NCBI GenBank assembly: GCA_002633005.1
Contig: NMRA01000106.1
Location: 539,655 to 603,654 of the forward strand
DNA from: Phoronis australis
Lineage: Eukaryota; Phoronida; Phoronidae
Length of the DNA stretch: 64,000 nucleotides
Reading direction: 5' to 3'
The notes under the pieces were generated by a model that worked only from the letters and a program-made list of their open reading frames with translations, was not told the origin of the DNA and did not search any database. Shown in pieces: positions 1 through 9,700 of the stretch. Each line of letters begins with the position of its first letter. Within the stretch, counting starts at the first letter, position 1. The translations under genes were made by a program, and so were the position numbers.

Positions 1-808
1 TTGAAATTGGAGTTGATTTCAGGAACTCAAAGAAGTGGCAGCTCATTCAGCTCATTAAGTTCTTCAAAACAACTTAATGTTCTTCAGATCATGCTTTTGC
101 ACTATATCTTTAAAGTTATAACTTTAGTAGTAACATGGTTTGGCCTTTCATTCTAATTCTTTTATCAGGTTGTCTCATTCATATTTCATTTTCTGCACAA
201 ACACGTGTGTGGTATAATGTCATCCTGTCTGTCTGTTACCGGTATTTACTGTTGTATCTGCTAAACCAGATGCATGTGCAATCTCAATGACATTTGGCAG
301 ATATGTTCCTATAAAGTAAAAGAAGTAGCTTGTAACCATTGAGAATGGAACTAAAAGAGGTTACCTGACTGTATATACTTGCATTACATACGAGTTCAAG
401 CTTAAAAATTCAAACAGGTCCCATTTATACTACACTTTAAAAATTTAGACAATGTGCAGTGCATGTGCATATCATCGTGAACTCACAAAAATGATACCTT
501 TTTCCAAATTAACAACAAATCACTTGTCGTTTGTGGCAGACTGGTATAAGAGGTCATGGACTGAATTTAGATGGGACTGTTGCCAACAGCGATTTTTTTC
601 GTTTAAGTTAGCCACCTGAAATTGGTCCAAATTTGTCTATTGGCAAATCTTAGCCTTTACGCTTATCTCTGTGTCGTCTAAGTTGAAATTAGGCAAATAT
701 GATTGTGTTTTTCAGACCTCAACGCCTTTCCATTTTAGTGCGTGTACATATTGTGCATCACCTTGTGCATGCGTATGTGTATTACATATTTCCACTGTTC
801 TTTTACAG
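1..808. other. Upstream flank of the Ginger-like pseudogene, no gene seen
   Basis: AT-rich sequence with no supported coding region. The short ORF beginning at 671 runs in a different frame from the transposase and shows no domain. A pyrimidine-rich tract ending in ttttacag at 801-808 could be the 3' splice site before the transposase reading frame. I looked for the terminal inverted repeat expected of a Ginger element and did not find a convincing left end. Confidence 0.5.
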
Positions 809-3164
809 GATGTCAAGATGACGGCAACTTGGCCAACTACAGGGTTCTCATTCCAACCTCAAAGATCTACGACACCGTTAAAAGAGTGCACGAGCAGTGC
901 CTTCATGCTGGCTACAAGAAGGTAAAAGAGATCATGGATAGGGACTTCACGGGTGTGCCGCGCACGTTCATCGAAGAATTCTGCAGAACATGCCCCACTT
1001 GTGAAAAGAGTGAACCCCAGTCCTGCCGTCCACCTTTACGGCCTATCGTGGAGAACAGCCTGTGGTCCCGCATGCAAGTTGACCTGATCGACATGCAGCA
1101 TGCTCCTGACGGCAAGTACAATTTCATCTGCCATGTTGTTGACCACTTCTCTAAATTTCATATTCTATTTCCTTTAGAGTCCAAGACTGCACATGAAGTT
1201 GCCAGGATGCTTGAGGAAAGGGTGTTCTCGTACCTTGGACTTCCGACAGTGATACATTCAGACAATGGGAGGGAATTCAAGAATGCGTTGCTGAAGGACC
1301 TAACACAGCAGTGGGGCAACACCACCTTTGTGAATAGGCGACCATGTCATTCGCAGTCGCAAGGTTGTGTTGAAGTGGGGAACAAGACCGTAGTGCAAAA
1401 GCTTGCAAAGGTGATGGCAGAACATGGCGCAGCACCATTCTCATGGGCGTCATGGCTTGGTCGAGTGATGTATGCCATGAACAATCAGGTTTGTGAGACT
1501 ACGAAAAAGTCACCTTTCGAGGTAATGTATGGTAAGAAAAACAGAAACCCCGTTCCGTCTTTTGGAGGTGTGATTAATGAACAAGACCTTCATAACCCTA
1601 CTGACAATTCTTGCGATACTGACACCGAGTTACCAGACCTGACTGATGAACCTGCTACATCATCGACAACTCTCACCAAAAGCGAGACACCGGACATCTG
1701 CTCTACTCCTACTTCACCACTAGCTCCCCTGAGCAGTCATCCAGTTCAACTCCTAGGTCTCTTAATAGTAACAGTAATAGTGATAGTAATAATAATAATG
1801 GTAGTACTTCTCAGTTAATTTCAGGTGTGGCGGATGCAGATTGTGGCACAACAACTCAACCTGAATCCTTGTCGCCTACGAGAGCAGAAGTAAAGCGTGA
1901 AGCTCATGTTGCAACTGTGAGGAATGCGTCAAGGATGAAAGATAGGTACAAGAAGAAGTTCGGTAACAACATCTGCGAATTTCGTGTAGGAGACAACGTA
2001 ACTGTTGGAATCCCAAAGGCTGACAGGACAACTTGTGAAATGAGGCGTCTTCCAGCCAAGATCTACAAGGTCAGTGGTAATGTCGATGTCTGATATGGGT
2101 TGGTTACTCCATTTGGTATTGTCAAAGGATGCTTCCGAGCAGGTGACTTGGCACAGTACTTTGGAGAAATAAATCCAAATATGGACAATACAGTGACACT
2201 GAGGGAAGCTGCACGCTTAGCTAACCCTAACACTTCTTTTCTTAACAAGAAGTGCAAGTGCTCAGGCTTCTGTACCACTAAAACCTGTCGCTGTCTCAAG
2301 AACGGTGTACCCTGCAGTACACATTGCCATCCTTCCCACACGTGTAAGAACCCCAATGCTTGTGCCTCATCTGGACCCAAAGCAGTCTCCGCTTCACCTA
2401 AGTTCTGCACTGACTCCGATATTGCTGAAATAAAAAGGCACGACTCATGGTTAAGTGACATCCACATCCAGGCTGCGTCGTCTCTGATTCGTCACACATA
2501 TCCAGACATTGGCGGTCTGACCAACCCTGTCCTACATGTACAACAGAATCTGTCTTGGCCAATTCCAACAGGTGAGTTCATCCAGATCTTGCATGTGCGT
2601 GATCATTGGATAACAATTTCTAATGTAGGTCTTGGGGCAGGCGAAGTTAACATCTAAGATAGCCTGTGAAAGACGCCGATCATCAGAGACCTGGTACCTA
2701 TTTGCGACCTCCTTCGCTCTAACAACAAGACCATCAAGTACCACGTAAAGAACGTGTCTCGTCAGATGGATGGCAGCAGCTGTGGTCCAAATGCAATTGC
2801 ACTTGCGACCTCTCTCGCTGCTGGTGAAGACCACGTCCATCTTCAGTATGATCAAAAGAGCTTGCGTGGACATCTTGCGACTTGTCTGAAAACAGGTAAG
2901 CTGACACCATTTCCTGGTATGGCCAAAATGCGCCATCGGGTCACACTGTCATCTGACACAGTACCAGTATATTGTGTGTGTCGCTTACCTGATCAGAAGA
3001 AACCAATGATAGAGTGCACCGACTGTGAAAAGTGGTTCCATGACGATTGTTTGCAATTCATTAAGAACGTCCCAGAAGATCAATGGAAGACGTGGGTCTG
3101 CAAGTCATGTGAACAGTCTCTGAAGCATTCGAGGAAGAAAAGGAGAGTTCATTTGGAGTCATAA
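809..3164 (+). pseudogene. Ginger1-like transposase: HHCC integrase + GPY/F-like + CXC + Ulp1 protease + PHD finger, broken
   Basis: Decayed transposase/integrase of a cut-and-paste element. An HHCC zinc-binding module starts with His codons at 889 and 904 and ends with a CxxC pair near 980-1000. A DDE integrase core follows, with Asp 1081, Asp 1261 in SDNGREF, and Glu 1372 (36 residues between the last two). A basic GPY/F-like stretch spans about 1900-2160. A CXC cysteine cluster (KCKCSGFC...CRCLKNGVPC) lies at 2250-2350. A Ulp1-type cysteine protease shows its His in DHW at 2604 and the Gln/Cys box QMDGSSCGPN with Cys at 2781. A PHD finger (C4HC3 spacing, ECTDCEKWFHDDC) spans about 2970-3115, before a basic tail. 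Damage is one frame change near 1720 and in-frame stops at 2091, 2655 and 2667. After the frame change, everything to 3164 is in one frame, so all domains belong to one protein. It cannot be a host gene as it stands. Gypsy integrases and KRBA2/GIN1-like host genes are relatives. The Ginger1 name rests on remembered domain order. Confidence 0.8.
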
Positions 3165-3705
3165 GTTATGGGTATTAATGAGAGAAGTATGATGTTACTA
3201 TAAGCTCTATACCAGGCGTAACTAATAGTAATATGCTCGTCTAGGTTATCACCCGAAAGCAAAAACCATTGTTTTAGCTGATATCAGTACAATTTGTCCT
3301 TACTTAAATGTGTCAAAATACTGCTGTCTTTCACACTGCCACTTTTACATAAACTGTTTCTCTTTTTTGACTAATTACTTGGCGTTTTATGTAAAGTTGG
3401 TAGAAAATACGTGGAAACTTAAGAGCATATTTTAGCATGGTCTTTTTATATATAGCAATATTAAAATTCGTCGAAAATGTTCTGGTAGAAGCTAAATTTT
3501 AAAAATTATTTGCCTTGCACTCCTGCAACTTGTAATAGCTGCCGTTTTGAATTTAGACTCGGTCAATCTCGCACAAAGATTGAGGATTCAATAGCAACAC
3601 GACGTTGTGGATGTCCGTTTTATATTAAAACTATGAAAGGAAATCTCCATTTTATGAAAACATAGCGAATTATAAAGTTTTGTAGTCAATTTATCGTTTT
3701 AAAGT
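3165..3705. other. 3' flank of the Ginger-like element, no gene seen
   Basis: AT-rich sequence after the transposase stop. It may include the 3' untranslated end and right terminus of the element, but no terminal inverted repeat was identified. No coding potential seen. Confidence 0.4.
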
Positions 3706-3785
3706 ATTATTCCAATACGGGCCGCCTGTATTTGGAATTCCAATATGGGAACGGTCCATATTGGAAGATTCCAATACGGGCCGGA
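3706..3785. repeat. Short palindromic repeat built on ttccaatacggg
   Basis: Two direct copies of ttccaatacgggccg, near 3709-3724 and 3768-3783, flank a local palindrome (ttccaatatggg...ccatattggaa). This could be a very small hairpin element. No target duplication was recognised. Confidence 0.55.
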
Positions 3786-3837
3786 ACAGAGACGCTGTCG
3801 CTGGCTGGATGGCAACAGCGTTATTGACTTCTAGGGT

Positions 3838-4068
3838 GTGAAGCTGGCTTAATGGTAACAGCTTACATGTTGTTCCTGGTTGTTTGACTCGCATGAAGCT
3901 GGCTTAATGGGAACAGCTGTCATGCTAGTACTGCCCCGTCGGGACAGTTACCAGTAGAGCAGGACTCGAACCCTTGGTGCTCGTGGTACATGCTTGTCAC
4001 TAGAATTAGGTTGTCTTTATTTATACTGCCCCGTTGGGACAGTTACCAGTTGAGCAGGGCCAGAACAC
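3838..4068 (-). repeat. Tandemly repeated tail of a LINE remnant
   Basis: Two short repeat types occur in tandem: gaagctggcttaatgg near 3840 and 3895, and a ~95-bp unit beginning actgccccgtcgggacagtt near 3931 and again near 4026. On the minus strand these units directly follow the LINE reverse-transcriptase C-terminus at 4069-4335, so they are best read as its repeated 3' end. The first unit contains a minus-strand match to a Pol III B-box (3963-3976). I do not call a tRNA gene because no A-box or cloverleaf accompanies it. Confidence 0.5.
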
Positions 4069-4335
4069 TTAGGTACTCCTGGAATAGGCTTGTTACAGAA
4101 ATGCGGCTTGGTGTGGCTTTGCGGAGTGACTGCAGCCTGTCAGAGACAGTCTGCATTCTGGCGAGCTCCTGAAGTGTTTAGGTTTGAGAATATTTGGGCT
4201 GACCGAGAGCAATTCTCAGCGCCCAGTTCTGTACTCTCTGGAGTTTTTCGATTGTGGAAGGGGCACAGGTTGAAATGTCGATCGCATTGTATTCGAAAAG
4301 GGGCCTGATGAATATTTTGTAGATCAGTAGTACGC
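4069..4335 (-). mobile_element. LINE ORF2 C-terminal fragment
   Basis: On the minus strand this reads as the post-RT C-terminal region of a non-LTR retrotransposon. The pattern is 'IRPLFEYNAI...STIEKLQRVQNWALRIALG', then a leucine/arginine-rich tail ending in Asn-Trp and a stop. This matches the conserved 'P.LEY..., ..Q..ALR' block found in many LINE polymerases. One in-frame stop interrupts it (after Ser-Gln-Thr). It is truncated on the 5' side. The clade cannot be assigned from this part alone. Confidence 0.75.
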
Positions 4336-4440
4336 AGTCGCTCCTAGCGCCCCACTGATGATGGTCCCCAATACACTATAATATATATAATACTACATAA
4401 ATAGCGTATTGGAAACCATCAGAAGCTGAGGACGCCTGTG
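4336..4440. repeat. Small palindromic MITE, copy 1
   Basis: The right half reads atcagaagctgaggacgcct, the same terminus as the cleaner copy at 34346-34411. An AT-only core (tataatatatataata) lies between inverted ccaatac and gtattgg. The left arm has diverged. Together the two copies support a family of short foldback elements. Confidence 0.6.
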
Positions 4441-4473
4441 GGTTTGGTGACAAGGATACTGCCATACTGAGCA

Positions 4474-4630
4474 CTGGTGTGCGTTCAGTAACGCTAGAAC
4501 CTACCCTAGGACGTAGCTAAAATCTAGCCAAACCCACATGTTCTCATTTAAAATACATGGCAATATCTCACGTAATCCCTCAAAGTCTTGCTTTATAGTG
4601 GAGTCCTAGTGTTACTGAACGGGAGGCTGG
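4474..4630. mobile_element. 157-bp MITE with cgttcagtaacgctag termini, copy 1 of 4
   Basis: Non-autonomous inverted-repeat element. The left end reads gtgcgttcagtaacgctaga and the right end is the inverse (ctagtgttactgaacggga). The interior is shared with copies at 48968, 61035 and 61574: gacctagctaaaatctagcc, a CACGTG-containing stretch (lost in this copy), ctcatttaaaatacacgg and gtaatctcgcgaagtcttgc. Inverted repeats extend about 25 bp with a few mismatches. No target duplication was found, so the superfamily is open. The coding capacity is nil. Confidence 0.85.
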
Positions 4631-4840
4631 TCAGTTCAAATCCTCGGCACATTGTTTATCCTTTGTTTAAGTGTAAAAACATTTTTAAAAAATATTTAAA
4701 GCTTTATAACATCTGTTATTTTATGTAACCTGGTAATGAACCAGCCAACCGGTTGTATGAGGACTAGACAAGAAACCCGTCTGAAAATAAGTATAATGCC
4801 TAATGGCCAAAAAACAATCTAGTATGCCTTGATAGACAGT

Positions 4841-5540
4841 GACCATCTCAACTTGCCTCAGTAGAAACTGTAGGCTTCCCATATGCCCTCCATATGTCGG
4901 AAGCCTTGTGGTGAATTATGCCTCACTCTGATTAAACTGTCATAATAAGTGTTGCTCGTAGTACCTTTTGCTCAGACAGTGTCACTGACCATCTCAACTA
5001 GCAGCAGAGATGGTGGCCATCCCATATGCCCTCCATACCCCGGAAGCTTTTCGACGAATTATGCCTCACATCATCAAAGTCACGTTGCTATTAGTACCTA
5101 TTGCACATAGAGGGACACCGTAGGAAGCCGTTGATGTCTTTAATTCCTTCAAACAAATACTCCCGTAATCAATTTTTGTATTCGAGTAGTCCTTCGTTCT
5201 GCTGCCCAAATTGGAAACTTGCCATTTTTACTCTGCTCACACCATGCGTTGTGACGTCATATCTCCTGGGGCGAGCTTTGTAAAAATGGTCAGTTGCCGA
5301 TTTAGATAATGGAGCGAAGCACTGCTCGAAAAAGACATTTGATTGCGGGAGTACTTGTTCGAGGTGGGAAGAGTTTAAGACACCAACAAGTTCCTGAGGT
5401 GTACCTCTACTGAGTATGTGCAAAAGGCAGCTATAGTAACGTAACGTTATCGTCTAATCAGTGTGAGGCATAATTCATCGAAAAGCTTCCAGCGTATGGA
5501 GGCCCTATGAAATGGCCAGCATCTCTGCTGTAATTTTGGC
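4841..5540. mobile_element. Foldback (long inverted-repeat) element with a duplicated left arm
   Basis: An arm at about 5001-5235 (gcagagatggtggccat, then ggaagcttttcgacgaatta, then caaatactcccgtaatcaat) is repeated in reverse complement at about 5300-5540. The whole unit is therefore close to a hairpin with a short loop. A diverged extra copy of the left arm lies directly upstream at 4841-4985. A related single arm lies at 19600-19800. ORFs here read through the arms and are not genes. Confidence 0.75.
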
Positions 5541-6565
5541 TAGATTTTTCTAGCCGCGAGACAGCTAGTGATCTCTACCCTGGTTGTGGTCTATGGAAAC
5601 ATATTTTTGTGTAAATGACAAAAAGGACTGCACCCAGTGTTTGCATTCACTTACATAGTGCAAATGTAATGACTAATAAATTTGGTGTTGGATATAGTCC
5701 CTGTCCGGTCACTGTGTTTTTCAGAAATGAATGTATGCCGATTTTAAATCATGTACTCGTAATTACTATATCGATTGCCAACCCCTGGTCTATTCCCTTT
5801 CTAGACAACACGCAGCACCTCGGCTGGCTGGCCAATTAGTTTCTGTAACAGATCTCATCCCATGTATTTTAAATGGGCAGTAGCCTGATTCCAGTCACTG
5901 AATGAACGGTTTTCACCTCGACAAAAATTAACATTGTCACTTAAAAACTGCTACTTTCTTCGGGCATGTCTACAGAAATTAAGATGACTTTGGCGAAGAA
6001 CATTTTTTGGTTGTCAACTTTTCATGGCATTAACCATAAATATTTCAACTGATGTCACACGAGTTAGGCCACAACAAGAGACTGAGCTGAGCACGTGACC
6101 TGGTAGCTGACAATTGCAAAAATTAGCATAGGAGGATATCCGCAGGAAGATTTGTATCCCTTGGACTATTTGTTCATGAACTGGAATGATTTCGCGTGAC
6201 TTCCCCATATTGCACCTGGATCAGAAGGTGGAGTGAAGCTCAAAAAATTTTCATGGATTTGTTCAAATTACGGTGACTAAATTGTTTTAAGAATAATGGT
6301 ATGTGTTAATTTTAACTCACTGTGCATGATGTAATTTTCATTTCATGGTATTTGCTGTATCTTGAAATGAGTAAATTTTCAGTTTTTATTGAGGTATGCG
6401 GCATTCACAATTGCTATTATGGCCTGCATGTGCTCTTACTAGCATTGTTTCGTAATTTAAAGAAATTTGCTCTTAAGCTCCTGTATAGTGCTCTTAACTT
6501 TCAAGAGTTTTATTTTGTTATTATTTTTTAGTGTACTATTGGCTGTTCACAGGTAATCGTGAATA
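5541..6565. other. Region upstream of SNRNP25, includes its presumed 5' end
   Basis: No coding region supported. The SNRNP25 promoter and 5' leader must lie here or further left. A possible 3' splice site (tattttttag, about 6522-6531) just before the ATG at 6566 would allow a non-coding first exon. No TATA or other core element could be assigned. Confidence 0.35.
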
Positions 6566-6739
6566 ATGACAACCGAAGTCGGAGAGTCCAATTATGATGT
6601 TGCTAACACAGTGGTTGATGGTGGTGGCTGTGAGTCTGGTGATACTTCAGCACCAGACAGTCATCAGGATGATGAGCCGGGCTGGTCCCATGTGGAGGCT
6701 ATGACCATGGTGGAGGCTGGTCTGGAAGAATTGATCAAG
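6566..6739 (+). CDS. SNRNP25: SNRNP25 coding exon 1
   Basis: 58 codons, ending in phase 0 at the donor AAG|gtatac. It encodes an acidic, Gly/Asp/Glu-rich leader, then 'VEAGLEELIK', which runs into the conserved core. A second Met at 6701 is a plausible alternative start. Confidence 0.85.
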
Positions 6740-9700
6740 GTATACTAGTACACTTTTTGTGTTGGCATGGTGGTCACAATTTGTTGTTTTTGTCTCTGAT
6801 CTCATTAATAGAGTCCATTTACATTCATACTACAGTGTGAGCATGCAAGATTTAGACAGTGTTCTTCACAACTCTCATCGTGTTTAGTTTCAATTTTGTG
6901 ATGAGTTTGGCTTATCTGCATTGAGCATGAAAACCTGTGCAGTGAGAATGAAGTCTTGGGAGATTACACATTTCTTTAATAAGCAAATTAGGATATTGTG
7001 GAGTTTTGGTACCAGTTTAATACATTTATTTCAAGACTTGACACACAAACTCTCCTTAGTATGTACATAGATTTTCGAACACCTACATGAACTTTCTAAT
7101 TCCAGTCGAGCTTGAATTTTTTGTTGTGGAAAACACAGACAACGCGAGTACATTGGGATGCTTGTTTATTTTGGTTCTGTATACTCAGGCGAGAGCATCT
7201 GCTTATAAGAATGTCTTGACTGCTGGATGGGTGAACGCAATTTTTGTTGACGTGTGTTTGGACGCAACCATCAACATGGAAAATATGTGTGGATATTTTA
7301 CATTTGACCAGTGCTGGATCTTTGAATAAGCTAATACAACACAAGCACCAGTAAGCAACATGGCAAGGCCCTGCTGTCTTACAGCCATAGGGCTTGTACT
7401 ATTTGAGGTAGAATTACATGATGGCTTTATGAAATTTCAGAATGATCCTCTGTTGTGTGATCTACCAGGGGAGATAACTGTGGAGGAGGTCAAGTCTCAG
7501 ATAGCGCTAGAATACGGACAGTCTATCACAGTTTACGTGAAGAGAGCTGATGGAGAAATATTGCGTGAGTAATGCAGATCGTGGATGATCTGAAAATGCT
7601 GCCCTCTACCAACATTACTGCACATGTTGATTTCACTCTTACCAGTGTGGTTGACATTTTACAAGTGACGGTTAATACTTTCAGCGTTCATTGTGCTACT
7701 GGACACATTTTCTCATTTAGTAAAAGCTCAGTGCCCTCATTTGAGCACTGCTCAAAGTTCTTCTTGGTTTCGGTTATTTGGGACCTTATTTACAACTTTA
7801 TAGGCAGGCAGGTATTAAAATTTAGCTCTGTATGAAAGTAGAAAGCTGGACATCATTACTTGGATCACTTGGCCATGTCTTTTTAGTAAATTAAACAAAA
7901 AGGAAAGGTAGATTTTCATAGCCAAACAATGCTATCAATACATTGACCAAATTTCATGTGATGTAAATCTTTAAGATCAATTCTCAAATGCGCTTTTACC
8001 TTAATTTCTAAAGTGTCATTTCATTTTATGTGAAAATATTGAGTTTTTGGAGAGCAGTGCACAAAGCATGGTGGAATGTGAAAGTTACATTGTGAATCTG
8101 ACAAGGCTTGGAATTTTCCGCAGAAACGCGGATTACCGGTTTTTTCTTTTATTCCCTTCGCGTATTTTCGTTATACTTCCACGGAAAAATCGGCTTTGCC
8201 ATAAAAGTATTGAGGCAAATTGGTTTTTCACCGTGGCGTTGCTGTCGACTCGAAAAGTGGAAACTGCACTTTATGTTTCGGAGGAACAAAAATTGCAGAT
8301 CACTGGCGCTCGAATTTCCCGATGGCTCGTAACCATTATAAAAAACATGTTTTCTTAGTAGTGAGTGACATCATTCAGAGGCAATCGAGTAACAGATAAA
8401 TTTAAGCGCCTGTGCCTGGGATAGCGTGGTTCATCAATGGTGTCTGCATTTGGTATAAAATCGCGGCGACAAATAGTGCGATTCTGCAGTCAAAAATGCG
8501 TGGACCATGGAGTAGACAGACTATTTCGTGGAAAAAGTGGATAAAAGAAATGGTCAATGTCTTCACAAACCAAGGTTTATGCTCTGTAAACTTTGAGAGA
8601 GGAAAAATTATGGAGTGCGTGGGCAAGTCGCCTTGGACTAAGTTGGAGTCAGAGGACGGACTGAAAACGATGAAACACTAGAATTAACAACGCTTCCTGA
8701 AAAGAAATTCAACCGTAACCGGTTATTCGTTGGATTGGAATTGTGGAATGTGAATGATGCATGAAATTCTTTTGTTTGATCCCACATGCACGCCCGCTGT
8801 CGTTGGCCACTAAGCTAGGCCTGACTGCCTGAATGCGATTTCTTACGTGCCGCCGAAATGGGATACAAATTGCTATTTTCGTTACTGCAATGCATTTTAA
8901 ATTGCCTTTTGTGTACTTCAATTTATTTTCAAATTGACATTTTTCATGTTCTATTTTGTGACTCGAGGTTTGCAGTTCGAGAGAAGTGATCACGTGACAG
9001 ATTCTGAATGATCTGATTGCTCTAAGCCATTGTTTATAAATTCTGCCAGAGACTATTTTCAGCATAGACATCACATAGTGTGATATCTATGATTTTCAGT
9101 GTCCTGGTAGTTAGTTCTTATGTCACATAGTTTCTTTACACCAGCATCGCTTATGAACAATTAACTCCGATAATTAGTATTTGAAACAGAATTTTTGCCA
9201 ACTTAGGATTGTGATTGATGCATTCTATAGTTTAAATTATGTTGTTTTTGACTTTCATTTTTTCCATGCCCAAGATTTGGGATATGAGCCACAAGTTTTC
9301 GTCTTGACTTTTTTTCATTTGCGTTGGAATTAAATTTTTTGTTGGAATAAAATGTGTAACTATGTATGTCAGGCTTTCTTGATAATCTATGGATAGATTT
9401 TCATTTTTTTGTAATTTTGTATTGTAATTATAAGAATTGAAAATAATTTTATAGGTCTACCTGCAGCAAATCAAGAATAAGCTCCTGCCACTCAGATTGC
9501 AAATTTTTCATCATTATCTTTATTATTTTAATTTAAAAAAATATCTTTTGTTGCATCTAATTGCCTTCATTGTTAATGCCGAAATAGATGCCAGGTACTG
9601 CTTAAGATGAGTGCGTTTTGCCAACACGACACAGTAACTTTCGATCTGTTGAGGTATGGTTTAGATTGAAATGTGTATTTAGGGCGGTAAAAATTTCCTC

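Noticed and set aside
1560-1818. Hydrophobic C-terminal tail of the integrase ORF as a membrane anchor
   Set aside because: The Val/Ile run is an out-of-frame reading of an agtaatagtgat repeat after the frame change near 1720. In the original frame it is a Ser/Asn-rich linker.
3963-3976. tRNA gene suggested by a perfect minus-strand B-box
   Set aside because: No A-box, anticodon stem or acceptor stem. The motif lies in a tandem LINE 3' tail and is lost in the second unit.
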